A stretch of DNA of 64,000 nt from JADKCZ01 sp963786945 (GCA_963786945.1 CAWBAO010000004.1:558001-622000), one strand, 5' to 3'. Numbered from the stretch's first letter, positions 51,578-63,827 are shown. Numbers and translations are program-made. Notes: a model not told the origin generated them from the sequence alone.

Positions 51578-51817
51578 GAGCAGTTTCCCTTCTTCCTGGC
51601 TGGGGGACCGGCGCATCGGGCCGGCTTCCAAGCGATGTGAACGTCGGGGAGATCCCGGTTGGAGCGGGTGGGCATGCTACGGGATCTCTCGCCGGATGTG
51701 GTGATCCAGCGCAGTTCCGGGCGGCTTTTTTTCCGCGGTTCATCGCCCGATCAGGTCTACAAAGAGCGCTGACCCGCGCACCGACCGTCGCGGTCCCGGC
51801 CAGGGTACAAGCCGTTG

Positions 51818-53035
51818 ATGGCCTTCCTGCTTTCCTCCCTCTCGGCGGCGGCCCTGGCCGGCTGGCTCGGCGTCGCCTGGCTGGCGTGGCGTGCCGACCG
51901 CGCCCTGCCCGACCTCGGCGACCAGCCACCGGATCCGGCGCCGCCCTCCGTCTCGGTGGTGGTGCCGTGCCGCGACGAGGCCCGGCACGTCGAGGCGGCG
52001 ATCCGCTCCCTGCTGGCCCAGGACCTCCCGGACCTGCAGGTGGTGGCGGTCGACGACCGCTCCGGCGACGCCACCGGGGCCATCCTCGACGGGCTGGCGG
52101 CCGGGGAGCCGCGCCTCACGGTGGTCCACGTCTCCGCCCTCCCCGCCGGCTGGCTCGGCAAGAACCACGCGCTCGAGGTCGGGGGGCGCCGGGCCTCCGG
52201 GGACTGGCTCCTCTTCACCGATGGTGACGTGCTCTTCCAGCCCGGGGCGCTGCGCCACGCCCTCGGCTACGCCCGGGCCCACGGGCTCGGCCACCTCGCG
52301 GCCGCGCCGCGCTTCATCGCCCCCGGCTTCCTGGAGCGGGCCTTCGTCACCGGCTTCGGCGCCTTCGCCTCGCTCGCCTTCCGGGTCCACCGGCTCCCGG
52401 CGGCCCGCAGCCGGGCCTTCGTGGGCATCGGCGCCTTCAACCTGGTGCGCCGCGCCGACTGGGAGCGGGTCGGCGGCCACGGCCGGCTGCGCCTGGAGGT
52501 GGTGGACGACGTGAAGCTCGGCCTGGTCCTGCGCCGCAGCGGCGTGGCGCAGGGGGCCGTCTCCGGCGGCGGCCTGGTCGCGGTGCGCTGGCAGCACGGG
52601 CTCTGGCCCTCGGTGCTCGGCCTGGTGAAGAACGCCTTCGCCGGGACCGAGTACCGGCCCTGGCTGGCGGTGGCGGCGTCGCTGGCCCTGGCCCTGGCCG
52701 GCCTGGGGCCGGTGCTGCTGGCGGGGCTGGCGCTGGCGAGCCGCCAGGGGCCGGCGGCGGCGATGGCGGCGGGCGCGCTGGCGGTCGGCGTGGCCATCCA
52801 CGGGGGCGCGGCGCGGCGGCTGGCCGGCGGCAGCGGGCTGGAGGGGCTGGCGCTGCCGCTGGCCGCGGCCCTGCTGGCCGGCGTGCTGCTCGGCAGCACG
52901 GCGGCGGCGCTGTGGCGGGGCGGCGTGGTCTGGCGGGGCACCCGCTACCCGCTCCCCGCGCTGCGCCGGGGCTGCGTCCGCATCGGCGACTGGCCCTCCG
53001 AGGCGGCGGTCGGGTGGCCGGAGCCGCGCGCCTGA
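51818..53035 (+). CDS. Family 2 glycosyltransferase, membrane-bound (HpnB-like)
   Basis: A 405-residue protein with an N-terminal membrane helix, a GT-A domain and four C-terminal hydrophobic segments. SVSVVVPCRDEARHVEAAI opens the fold, VVAVDDRSGDAT and LFTDGDVLF bind the sugar nucleotide and metal, and EVVDDVKLGLVLRRSG is near the acceptor base. The arrangement resembles HpnB, a hopanoid-associated transferase, but no hopanoid gene is in this window. The ATG at 51818 directly follows a TTG also in frame. Divergent from sdhC over 240 bases with no other feature seen. Confidence 0.85.
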   Translation: MAFLLSSLSAAALAGWLGVAWLAWRADRALPDLGDQPPDPAPPSVSVVVPCRDEARHVEAAIRSLLAQDLPDLQVVAVDDRSGDATGAILDGLAAGEPRLTVVHVSALPAGWLGKNHALEVGGRRASGDWLLFTDGDVLFQPGALRHALGYARAHGLGHLAAAPRFIAPGFLERAFVTGFGAFASLAFRVHRLPAARSRAFVGIGAFNLVRRADWERVGGHGRLRLEVVDDVKLGLVLRRSGVAQGAVSGGGLVAVRWQHGLWPSVLGLVKNAFAGTEYRPWLAVAASLALALAGLGPVLLAGLALASRQGPAAAMAAGALAVGVAIHGGAARRLAGGSGLEGLALPLAAALLAGVLLGSTAAALWRGGVVWRGTRYPLPALRRGCVRIGDWPSEAAVGWPEPRA

Positions 53036-53094
53036 GCTCCCCGCCGCCGTCCGCTGCGGCGCCCCCCATCCGCCCGGGCGGCGCGCCGCGACCG

Positions 53095-53116
53095 GGCCTC
53101 CGCCGGAGCGGAGGCC
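53095..53116 (+). terminator. Terminator-like hairpin after the glycosyltransferase
   Basis: GGCCTCCGC-CGGA-GCGGAGGCC, a perfect 9-bp stem, 60 bases past the stop. It separates the glycosyltransferase from the kor/vor genes. Confidence 0.55.
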
Positions 53117-53205
53117 GGCCCGCCGGGCGCCAACAGGACGCTCGCCATCGGTGGGGACCGGTGCCAAGATCGCCGCGTCGTTCGAGGTGGTCGAGGAGGG
53201 CGTCG

Positions 53206-54568
53206 ATGGCAACCGCGGTGAAGCGGCCCAGGCCGGGGCTGGAGCCGGAGTACTGCAAGGGGTGCAACCGCTGCGTCGAGGCCTGCGCGCACGGCTGCAT
53301 CGTGCCGGGGCAGGAGATCAACTCGCAGACCGGGCTGGTGCCGGTCTCGCTCCACCTCGACGAGTGCAACGGCTGCGGCCTCTGCGTCGACGCCTGCCCC
53401 GAGCCCTGGGGCCTGCGGGTGCCCGACGGGATCGGGGCCCGGCCCCGGCCACCGCCGGTCGACGTGCCCGCCGAGCGGCGGCCGCTCCCGGACGGGAGGC
53501 CGCTCATCCTCAAGGGCGCCCACGCCTCGGCCATCGGCGCGCTGCTGGCGGGCTGCCGCCACTTCTTCGGCTACCCCATCACCCCCTCCACCGAGGGCGC
53601 GGAGCTGATGGCGCGGCTGCTGCCGGCGCTGCGCGGCCACTTCGTCCAGGCGGTGAGCGAGGTGGCGACGGTCAACATGATGTACGGCTGCGGCGGCGCC
53701 GGCCTGCCCTGCATGACCTTCACCTCCTCGCCGGGCTTCAGCCTGATGCTGGAGGGGGTGAGCTACATGATCGGCGCCGAGGTGCCGGGGGTGATCGTCG
53801 ACGTGATGCGCGGCGGCCCGGGGCTGGGCAACATCGGGCCCGAGCAGTCGGACATCAAGCTGCTCTGCCGCGGCCTCGGCCACGGCGGCACCCACGCCAT
53901 CGTGCTGGCGCCGGCCACGCCGCAGGAGATGCTCGACTTCACGCAGCTGGCCTTCGAGCTGGCCTTCGAGTACCGCAACCCGGTGATGATCGCCGCCGAC
54001 GGCTACCTCGGCCAGATGACCGGCAAGGTGACCCTGCCGGCGGCCGCGGTGAAGCCCGGGCTGCCCGGCCTGGGCGGTCCACGGCGACGCGGCCCACCGC
54101 GGCAACCTCATCAACTCCATCCACCTCGCCGAGGCCGACCTCGAGGCCCACAACCGCCACCTGCAGGCCAAGTACCTCAAGATGACCAAGGCCGAGCAGC
54201 GCGCCGACCTCTACCGCTGCCAGGACGCCGACGTGCTGCTGGTGGCCTGCAACACGCCGGCGCGCATGGCCAAGGGGGCGGTGCGGGCGCTGCGCGACGA
54301 GGGGATCGCCGCCGGCCTCTTCCGGCCCCAGACCCTCTGGCCCTTCCCCATCAAGCTGCTCAGGCCCCTGCTCGACGGGGTGCGGCAGATCGTGGTGGTG
54401 GAGGCCAGCGACGGCCAGCTCGAGGACGAGCTGCGGCTGGCGCTGTCCCACGCCGGCGCCGGCGGGGGCATCGAGATCCGCCACGTGCGCCGCATGGGCG
54501 GCGTCCTCCCCTCGCAGCGCGAGATCGTGGCCGGCGTGCGCGCCGTGGTGAAGCGGAGGGCGACGCGC
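53206..54568 (+). CDS. 2-oxoacid:ferredoxin oxidoreductase, ferredoxin domain fused to alpha subunit (frameshifted as assembled)
   Basis: The ATG at 53206 has a GAGGAGGG ribosome site. Residues 1-80 hold two 4Fe-4S motifs (CKGCNRCVEACAHGC, CNGCGLCVDACPEPWG). A VorB/KorA-type alpha subunit follows in the same frame: LKGAHASAIGALLAG, FFGYPITPSTEGAELM, QAVSEVATVNMMYGCG and RGGPGLGNIGPEQSD. Near 54069 one extra C shifts the frame; the correct continuation is WAVHGDAAHRGNLINS and then the C-terminal domain LRDEGIAAGLFRPQTLWPFP. The end is uncertain: the frame runs on into the beta subunit, and 54568 is placed before its GTG. It forms the 2-oxoacid decarboxylating enzyme with beta and gamma. Confidence 0.82.
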
Positions 54569-55992
54569 GTGAGCACCTTCTACGAGCGCTTCGAGCGGCA
54601 CGACCACGCCCGCGGCCTGAAGGCCAGGACCACCCACTACTGCCCCGGCTGCGGCCACGGGCTGGTCCACAAGATGATCGGCGAGGCCATCGAGCCAGCT
54701 CGGGCTGCAGGACCGGACCGTGGCGATCTCGCCGGTCGGCTGCAGCGTCTTCCTCCACTACTACCTCGACGTCGGCAACACCCAGGCCGCCCACGGCCGC
54801 GCCCCGGCGGTGGGGATCGGCCACAAGCTGGCCAACCCCGACGCCATCGTCATCAGCTACCAGGGCGACGGCGATCTCGCCTCCATCGGCCTGGCCGAGA
54901 TCATCCACGCCGCCCAGCTGGGGCTGCCGTTCACGGTGATCTTCGTCAACAACGCCATCTACGGCATGACCGGCGGCCAGCTGGCGCCGACCACGCTGAT
55001 GGGGCAGCGGACCGCCACCAGCCCCACCGGCCGCGACCGCCACATGGGGTCGCCGCTGCGGATGGCCGAGATGATGGCCCAGGTCGACGGCACCGCCTAC
55101 GTGGAGCGGGTGGCGCTCTTCGACGCCAGGCAGCGGGTCCGCGCCGCCAAGGCCATCAAGAAGGCGCTGCAGGTGCAGGCCGACGGGATCGGCTTCGCCT
55201 TCGTCGAGGTGCTGGCCGAGTGCCCCACCCACCTCGGCCTGGCGCCGCCCGAGGCCGAGAAGTGGGTGCTCGAGAAGATGGTCCCGGTCTTCCCGCTGGG
55301 GGTGAAGAAGGAGCCGTCCGGCGAGCCGTACCCGCCCTGGCAGGCCCCCTCCTACGACCCGGCCGAGCTGCTCGCCGTCATCGGCGCCACCGCCGAGCCG
55401 GTGGCGCGCTTCTGCAGCGGCTTCCCCGCGCACCGGCTTCGGCGACGACATCGCCCTCAAGCTGGCCGGGGCCGGCGGCGACGGCGCCCAGACCGCCGCG
55501 CTGCTCCTCACCAAGGCGGCCATCAACGAGGGGTTCGACGCCACCCACATCCCCAGCTACGGCCCGGAGTCGCGCGGCGGCACCTCCTACGCCGACGTCC
55601 GCATCGCCGAGAGCGAGGTGCTCTCGCCGGCGGCCCCCCACCCGCACGCGCTGGTGGCCTTCAACGCCCCCAGCCTGGCCCGCTTCGGCCCGGAGGTGGT
55701 CCCCGGCGGCGTGGTGATCTACGACTCGACCGTGATCTCCGCCCCGCCGCCGCTGCCCGACGGGGTGCGCGCCGTCCCGGTCCCCTGCACCGCCATCGCC
55801 CACGAGCTGGGGCAGAAGATGGTGAAGAACGTGGTGGCGCTCGGCGCGCTGGTGGAGGCCACCCGGCTCTTCCCGCCCCAGACGCTGGTGGCGGCGGTCC
55901 GCCAGGCGCTCGGCTCGAAGCCGCACCTGCTCGACCTCAACCAGGAGGCGCTGGCCCGCGGCCGCCGCGCCGCGGCGTCCGGACCCTCCTAG
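54569..55992 (+). CDS. 2-oxoacid:ferredoxin oxidoreductase, beta subunit continuous with gamma (two frameshifts as assembled)
   Basis: The GTG at 54569 has a CGGAGGG ribosome site and opens STFYERFERHDHARGL, with HYCPGCGHGLVHKMI. One extra C near 54695 shifts to AISPVGCSVFLHYY, GDGDLASIGLAEI and FVNNAIYGMTGGQ, the thiamine-diphosphate site of the beta subunit. Another extra C near 55433 shifts into the gamma domain: LKLAGAGGDGAQTAALLL, IPSYGPESRGGTSYADV. No start codon lies in the gamma frame before that, so beta and gamma appear to be one chain. The enzyme oxidises a 2-oxoacid with CoA and ferredoxin; substrate unknown, alpha resembles the branched-chain (Vor) group. Confidence 0.82.
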
Positions 55993-56068
55993 CGCCCACC
56001 CCGGGGCCAGGCCGGGCCCGCGCCGGCGCGATGCGACGGCGCCGGGGGGTGGTGGTACGGTGCCGGGC

Positions 56069-56776
56069 ATGGCCGGCCCCACCGAGCACCACGCCCTGCC
56101 CGTCCTCGACGCCTGGGACGAGACGCCCGCGCTGCGGGCGCTGCGGCTCCAGCTTCCGCCGGCGGTGGCGGCGGCGCACCAGCGCCCCGGGCAGGTGGTC
56201 AAGGTGAAGGTCGCCGCGGGCGAGGCCTACTTCGCGCTGGCCACGCCGCCCATGGGCGACGGCCGGGCCGAGCTGCTGGTCAAGCGCGGCGGCCCGGTGG
56301 CCGACGCGGTGGTGGCGTCGGCCCGGCCCGGCGCCGCGCTGCAGGTCACGGCCCCCTTCGGCCATGGCTACCCGCTCGAGGCGGCGCTGGGCCGCGACGT
56401 GCTGCTCTTCGCCGCCGGCTCCGGCATCGCCCCCATCCGCTCGCTGGTGCTGGCGCTCATCTCCCGCCGCGACGAGGTGGGCCGGGTGGTGCTCTTCTAC
56501 GGCCAGCGCCGCGGCGGCGAGTTCGCCTACCGGGCCGAGCACCTGGGCTGGGAGCGGCGCGGCGTGCGGGTGGTGCTCTGCCCGTCCGACGAGGACGACA
56601 CCTGGCCCGGGGTCCGTGGCCGGGTCCAGGAGGCGGCCCGCGCCCTCGACTGGGGAGGCGCCCGGCCCATGCAGGCCAGCGCCTTCGTGTGCGGCATGTC
56701 ACCCATGGTCAAGGACGTCCGGGCGGCGCTGGCGCAGGCGGGCGCCTCCCCCGAGGACGTCCACGTGAACTTCTGA
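56069..56776 (+). CDS. Ferredoxin-reductase-type FAD/NAD-binding protein
   Basis: A 235-residue protein of the ferredoxin-NADP reductase fold. The FAD part has RPGQVVKVKV and AELLVKRGGPVADAVV, and the NAD part has FAAGSGIAPIRSLVLAL, RVVLFYGQRRGGE and FVCGMSPMVKDVRAAL. No Cys cluster for 2Fe-2S is present, unlike PyrK. It follows the gamma domain by 76 bases and may move electrons between NAD(P)H and the ferredoxin reduced by the oxidoreductase. A GTG at 56060 is an alternative start. Confidence 0.85.
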   Translation: MAGPTEHHALPVLDAWDETPALRALRLQLPPAVAAAHQRPGQVVKVKVAAGEAYFALATPPMGDGRAELLVKRGGPVADAVVASARPGAALQVTAPFGHGYPLEAALGRDVLLFAAGSGIAPIRSLVLALISRRDEVGRVVLFYGQRRGGEFAYRAEHLGWERRGVRVVLCPSDEDDTWPGVRGRVQEAARALDWGGARPMQASAFVCGMSPMVKDVRAALAQAGASPEDVHVNF

Positions 56777-56778
56777 CG

Positions 56779-57867
56779 ATGATCAACAAGACCTCGCTCC
56801 AGCGGTACGTGCTGCTCGGCCTGGTGGTCTTCTCGGTCGCCCTCACGGTGGTGCTGGTCTCCCCCTTCTGGACCGCGCTGCTGCTGGCGGCGGTGGCGGC
56901 CGCCACGATGCGGGCCCCCATGGCCTGGCTGGTGGCGCGCCTCGGCGGCCGGCGCGAGTGGGCCGCCGGCCTGCTGGTGGTGACGCTCATCGTGACGCTG
57001 GTGCTCCCGGTGGCGGCGCTCCTCACCGTCATCGCCGCCCAGGCGGTGGAGGGGTTCCGCTGGCTCCAGGAGGCGCTGACGTCGCAGGGGATCGCCGCCC
57101 TGGTGGACCACCTCCCGCGCTGGCTCGAGCGGCTGGCGCGCAGCGTCCTCACCTCGCTGCCGGAGCTGCTCGGCGACCTGGAGGAGCGGGTGGGCGCCCG
57201 GGGCGGGCGGGCGGTGACCGCCCTGAGCGGCATCCTGGTGGCCACCGGCGGCGCCATCGTCAAGCTGGTGGTCTCCCTGGTGGCGCTCTACTTCTTCCTG
57301 GTCGACGGCCACAGGCTGGTGGCCTGGCTCGAGGCCAACGCCCCGCTCGCCCCCGGCCAGTTCCGCGAGCTGGTGGGCGAGTTCCGCCGCACCGCGGTGT
57401 CGGTGCTGGTGGCCACGGTGGCCACCGCCGGCATCCAGGCCGGCGCGGCGCTGATCGGCTTCCTGCTGGCCGGCGCCCCCGGCCCCCTCTTCCTGGCCAC
57501 GGTCACCTTCCTCGTGGCCCTGGTGCCGGCGGTGGGAGGCACGGTGGTGGTGCTGGCGGTGGCGCTGCTGCAGTACGCCACCGGCCACGAGGTGGCGGCC
57601 GGCTTCCTCCTCGTCTGGGCCCTCGCCGTGGTCTCGATGGTCGACACCCTGGCGCGCCCCTACCTGCTGCGCGGCGGCATGGCGCTGCCCATCGGCATCG
57701 TCTTCCTCGCCCTGCTCGGCGGCGTGGCCGCCTTCGGCGTGGTGGGCGTGCTGCTCGGGCCGCTGGTGGTCACCTTCCTCATCGCCGCGCTGCGCATCTG
57801 GCGGCGTGACGTCGAGGACCGCGACGACGAGGTCGCGGCCGGAGGCCGCCCGCCCGCCGGGCCCTGA
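56779..57867 (+). CDS. AI-2E family transporter (permease)
   Basis: A 362-residue protein of the AI-2E/PerM family with about eight hydrophobic segments: FSVALTVVLVSPFWTALLLAAV, VVTLIVTLVLPVAALLTVIA, IVKLVVSLVALYFFLVDG and GGVAAFGVVGVLLGPLVVTFL. The ATG is 2 bases after the reductase stop, so the pair is probably cotranscribed. The exported substrate is not known; the family name does not prove autoinducer transport. Confidence 0.9.
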   Translation: MINKTSLQRYVLLGLVVFSVALTVVLVSPFWTALLLAAVAAATMRAPMAWLVARLGGRREWAAGLLVVTLIVTLVLPVAALLTVIAAQAVEGFRWLQEALTSQGIAALVDHLPRWLERLARSVLTSLPELLGDLEERVGARGGRAVTALSGILVATGGAIVKLVVSLVALYFFLVDGHRLVAWLEANAPLAPGQFRELVGEFRRTAVSVLVATVATAGIQAGAALIGFLLAGAPGPLFLATVTFLVALVPAVGGTVVVLAVALLQYATGHEVAAGFLLVWALAVVSMVDTLARPYLLRGGMALPIGIVFLALLGGVAAFGVVGVLLGPLVVTFLIAALRIWRRDVEDRDDEVAAGGRPPAGP

Positions 57868-57889
57868 CCGCGCGCGGCGCCCGCCGGCG

Positions 57890-58138
57890 TCAGTTCCCGG
57901 CGGTGAAGGCCTGGAACGCCAGCATGGTGTCGGTGTGGCGGATCCCGGGGATGCGCTGCAGCCGGGCCGGGATCAGCTCCCCGAAGGCCTCGTAGTCGGT
58001 GGCGTAGAGCTTCACCAGCAGGTCGAACTCGCCGGTGATGGAGTGGACCTCCGAGACGCCGTCCAGCTCGACGATGGCGTTGGCCACCTCGCCGAGCCGG
58101 CCCGGCTCGCACCTCACCAGCACGAAGGCTGCCTTCAT
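57890..58138 (-). CDS. Stand-alone Lrp/AsnC ligand-binding (RAM) domain
   Basis: An 82-residue protein that is only the C-terminal domain of an Lrp/AsnC regulator: AAFVLVRCEPGRLGEVANAI, VSEVHSITGEFDLLVKLYA and IPGIRHTDTMLAFQAF. The ATG at 58138 has a strong GGGAGGAG ribosome site, so it is a genuine small gene rather than a truncated one. Such proteins bind amino acids and may tune other regulators or enzymes. Confidence 0.9.
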   Translation of the reverse strand: MKAAFVLVRCEPGRLGEVANAIVELDGVSEVHSITGEFDLLVKLYATDYEAFGELIPARLQRIPGIRHTDTMLAFQAFTAGN

Positions 58139-58378
58139 CTGGAGCTCCTCCCGGGCCTCGCCCGACCGCCGCGGCGCCGCCCCGTGTCCTACCACGCCGG
58201 CGGCGCCAGCCGTGGCTGCGGCAAACCAGCGCAAGGTCGAGGGGGCGCGAGGCGCGCATCCCGGGGCCCGGCTCGCGACGCGTGTACCCCGGCGGGGGAT
58301 TGCCCTCGTGCACCAAGGGTGCGGTGATGGCCTCGGCTGGCACCATGCTTCCCCCGAGGCTCGAACGAGGAGATCGGC

Positions 58379-58924
58379 ATGACCGACGAACGCGATGGTG
58401 ATGGGCTCGAGGTGCTGGAGGGCGACGAGGGCACGCCGGAGGTCGGGCGTCACCGCGACGTCGGGCGCGAGATGCTGGAGACGGCCATCGGCGAGCTGAA
58501 GCGGTCGCCGCCGGTGACGGTGGCCCCGACCGCCACCGTGGCACGCGCCGCCGAGCTGATGCGCAAGAAGAAGGTGGGGGCGGTGCTGGTGAAGAAGGGG
58601 CGGGAGCTGGTGGGCGTCTTCACCGAGCGAGACCTGGTGGTGCGGGCCATGGCCACGGCGCGCTGGGCCAGCGCCCCGGTGAAGAAGTTCATGTCGCCCA
58701 AGCCCGAGACGCTGAAGCTGGCCGATCCGGTGGCCTACGCGCTCAACAAGATGAGCGTCGGGCGCTTCCGCCACGTCCCGCTCCTCGACGCCGGCGGCGC
58801 GCTGGTGGGGATGATCTCCATCCGCGACATCGTCGACTTCATCGTCGAGCTCTGCCCCGAGGAGATCCTCAACCTCCCCTCGCAGCCCGAGCTGGCCATC
58901 CCGCGCAGCACCGACGGCGGCTGA
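58379..58924 (+). CDS. CBS-domain-pair protein
   Basis: A 181-residue protein: a charged N-terminus, then two CBS domains (residues about 44-98 and 103-155), with VARAAELMRKKKVGAVLVKKG, GVFTERDLVVRAMA, PVAYALNKMSVGRFRHVPLLD and GMISIRDIVDFIVE. The ribosome site is GAGGAG. It probably binds adenosyl ligands. The 240 bases upstream, shared with the divergent RAM gene, show no other gene; GCACC-AAG-GGTGC at 58315-58327 is a small inverted repeat. Confidence 0.9.
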   Translation: MTDERDGDGLEVLEGDEGTPEVGRHRDVGREMLETAIGELKRSPPVTVAPTATVARAAELMRKKKVGAVLVKKGRELVGVFTERDLVVRAMATARWASAPVKKFMSPKPETLKLADPVAYALNKMSVGRFRHVPLLDAGGALVGMISIRDIVDFIVELCPEEILNLPSQPELAIPRSTDGG

Positions 58925-58947
58925 TCGGCGCCCCGGCACGGGGCCCG

Positions 58948-59018
58948 GGACCGGCCGCCCGGCCCGCGCCTCCAGCGCGTCGGCCTCGGCCGGCGCGCCG
59001 CGGGCACGCGGCCGGTCC
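58948..59018. terminator. Long inverted repeat between convergent genes
   Basis: GGACCGGCCGC (58948-58958) and GCGGCCGGTCC (59008-59018) pair perfectly over 11 bases with 49 bases between them, between the ends of the CBS gene and secA. It may end both transcripts. Confidence 0.4.
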
Positions 59019-59026
59019 GGCGTCCG

Positions 59027-61858
<2,832 letters not shown>

Positions 61859-61921
61859 GTGGGCGTACCGGCCTCGCGAGGGGGGCGGGAGTTGACGACC
61901 ATTCACTACCGCGAAGTCTCC

Positions 61922-61949
61922 TCAATAACCACCCCTTCCCCCTCGTCAA
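61922..61949 (-). promoter_or_regulatory. Candidate secA promoter
   Basis: On the minus strand TTGACG (61944-61949), a 16-base spacer and TATTGA (61922-61927) resemble a housekeeping promoter, about 65 bases before the secA ATG. It is the best promoter match in this 138-base divergent gap. Confidence 0.5.
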
Positions 61950-61996
61950 CGCTCGGGATTTCGATTCCTGCCTGCGGCTCCCGTAGACTGCGGCCC

Positions 61997-62656
61997 GTGC
62001 CTGGCCGGCCCGCCCTCCTCCTCGTCGTCGCCGTCGCCTCCGGCTGCGTCGGGACCTCGCGATCGGTCCGCGAGGCGCTGGACCAGAGCGACCTCCAGGC
62101 GCGGCTGGCGGCCCGGGGGCACGGGTGGCTGGGCCAGGGCCAGGCGCCCTTCGTGGTCGGCCGGGAGCGCTTCAACCCCGACTGCTCCGGCTTCGTCGAG
62201 GCGGTCTACGCCGCCGAGGGGATCCCGCTGCGCCGGCTGGCGCAGCAGGCGGCGCCCGGGGAGACCTCGGGCGTGGCCGCGCTCTGGGCCGCGGCGGGGC
62301 GCTACGGCACGCGGTGGCGTGGCGGCGACTGGCCGGCCCCCGGGGACCTGGTCTTCTTCGACGACACCTGGGACCGGAACCGCAACGGCGCCCTCGACGA
62401 CCCGTTCACGCACCTCGGGCTGGTCGAGTGGGTCGGCGAGCAGGGCACCGTGACCTTCCTGCACCGGGCCGGGGCCGGCGTGGTCCGCGGCCACCTCACC
62501 CTCGATCGCCCCACCGCCACGCGCGCCGTCGACGGGGGCGAGCTGAACGCGCCGCTGCGGGTCCGCGTGGCCCGGGACGACCGGGCCCCGGCGCTGGCGG
62601 GCGAGCTGTTCGTGGGGTTCGGGCGCATCGACCCGGCGCGCGCGGCGCGCCGGTGA
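61997..62656 (+). CDS. NlpC/P60-like cell-wall peptidase lipoprotein
   Basis: A 219-residue lipoprotein. The GTG at 61997 opens a signal peptide with lipobox VASGC (cysteine near residue 17). The catalytic Cys is in NPDCSGFVEAVYAAEGIPL (about residue 60), and the His of the triad in DPFTHLGLVEWVGEQG. PAPGDLVFFDD is the usual NlpC strand. Cuts peptide cross-links in peptidoglycan. A TAGACT at 61984-61989 could be a -10, which would give a nearly leaderless transcript. Convergent with the M23 gene, 3 bases apart. Confidence 0.85.
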   Translation: MPGRPALLLVVAVASGCVGTSRSVREALDQSDLQARLAARGHGWLGQGQAPFVVGRERFNPDCSGFVEAVYAAEGIPLRRLAQQAAPGETSGVAALWAAAGRYGTRWRGGDWPAPGDLVFFDDTWDRNRNGALDDPFTHLGLVEWVGEQGTVTFLHRAGAGVVRGHLTLDRPTATRAVDGGELNAPLRVRVARDDRAPALAGELFVGFGRIDPARAARR

Positions 62657-62659
62657 GGC

Positions 62660-63577
62660 CTACTCGAGGATGAACTTGCGGGGGTTCTCGGGGATGCCGT
62701 TGACCCGGACCTCGTAGTGCAGGTGCGGCCCGGTCGACTTCCCGGTGTTGCCGACGGCGCCGATCTTGTCGCCCCGCTTCACGTGGTCGCCCACCCGCAC
62801 GAAGGTCTCGGAGAGGTGGCCGTAGCGGGTCTTCACGCCGTAGCCGTGGTCGATGACCAGCACCTTGCCGTAGCCGCCCTCGACGCCGTTGAAGACCACC
62901 ACGCCGTCCGAGGGCGCGTCGACCGGCTGGCCGTGCGGCGTGGCGACGTCGAGCCCCTCGTGCATCTTCCGGTCGTCCGAGTACGGGTCGATCCGGGTGC
63001 CGAAGTCGGAGGTGACCCAGCCGTGGGTCGGCCAGATGGACGGGGTCGAGGCCAGCAGGGAGCGCTGGTCGTCGAAGTACTCCTGGAGCTGCCGCAGGCT
63101 CTGCTCCGAGCGGGCCGCGTCGACCTCGAGCGACCCGAGCCGCCCGGGGAGCGCCTTCAGGTTCTGCTCGGCGGCCGGGACCGGCCCGGCCGGGAGGGCC
63201 TGCGGCTCGGGCGTGCCGACCGGGCCGATGGCCAGGTTGCGCTCGGGATCCTGCAGCGTGGTGACGGCCGTCCGGAGCTTGGCGTCGAACCGCTCCACCC
63301 GGTCCAGGGTGGCGCTGATATGGGCCACCTTCTCCTGGACCAGGAGCACCTGGCTGCGGAGCTGGGCGTTCTCCTCGCGCAGCGTCGAGTTCTCCGAGGA
63401 GGCGGACAGCAGCGTGAGGTAGTGGATGCCGGTGACCAGGGCCAGGATGGCCAGCCCCAGCCCCCCCCAGCCGAGCTTCTGCAGCCAGGGCCGGGGGACC
63501 CGGAACTTGCGCACGGCCTGGCTGTGGTCGGAGACCACGATGACCGTGAAGATCTGGGACTTGGGCGCTTCGGCCAT
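62660..63577 (-). CDS. M23 peptidoglycan endopeptidase with coiled coil, membrane-anchored
   Basis: A 305-residue protein. A basic N-terminus and one membrane helix (about residues 36-56, LGWGGLGLAILALVTGIHY) precede a coiled coil (SENSTLREENAQLRSQV and onward) and a Pro/Ala-rich linker. The C-terminal M23 domain has GTRIDPYSDDRKMHEGLDVA, GYGVKTRYGHLSE and GPHLHYEVRVNG, with the zinc His and Asp (HEGLD) and the HxH pair. It is a likely active endopeptidase. The domain plan is that of the cell-elongation peptidases attached to the inner membrane. Confidence 0.92.
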   Translation of the reverse strand: MAEAPKSQIFTVIVVSDHSQAVRKFRVPRPWLQKLGWGGLGLAILALVTGIHYLTLLSASSENSTLREENAQLRSQVLLVQEKVAHISATLDRVERFDAKLRTAVTTLQDPERNLAIGPVGTPEPQALPAGPVPAAEQNLKALPGRLGSLEVDAARSEQSLRQLQEYFDDQRSLLASTPSIWPTHGWVTSDFGTRIDPYSDDRKMHEGLDVATPHGQPVDAPSDGVVVFNGVEGGYGKVLVIDHGYGVKTRYGHLSETFVRVGDHVKRGDKIGAVGNTGKSTGPHLHYEVRVNGIPENPRKFILE

Positions 63578-63769
63578 GCTGCGGTGGGCTCCTGGTGCGG
63601 ACGTGGATCGGGCCGGAGCGGAGCTCCAGCCCTCCGAGGGGCAGGTCAGGAGGCAACGGGTAGCAGACCCCGCTTCGGGGTGTCAAGGAAGTGGAGGGCC
63701 GGGAGCCCCTGCCCGGGGGGCCCTGCGCCGCGCCCCGGGCGGCCCTGGCCGATATCACCCGCGACCGCT

Positions 63770-63827
63770 GCGCCGGGGATCAGCCGCCGGCGTCGCCTCC
63801 GGCGCCGGGGATCAGCCGGCGGCGTCG
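63770..63827. repeat. Short tandem repeat at the end of the PP2C gene
   Basis: Two 26-base copies (63770-63795 and 63802-63827) start GCGCCGGGGATCAGCCG and differ at one base; the period is 32. The stop codon of the phosphatase gene lies in the second copy (63812-63814). Confidence 0.75.

Noticed and set aside
61959..61975. TTCGATTCC resembling a tRNA T-loop
   Set aside because: The flanking bases do not form a T-stem, and no acceptor or anticodon arm is present nearby.
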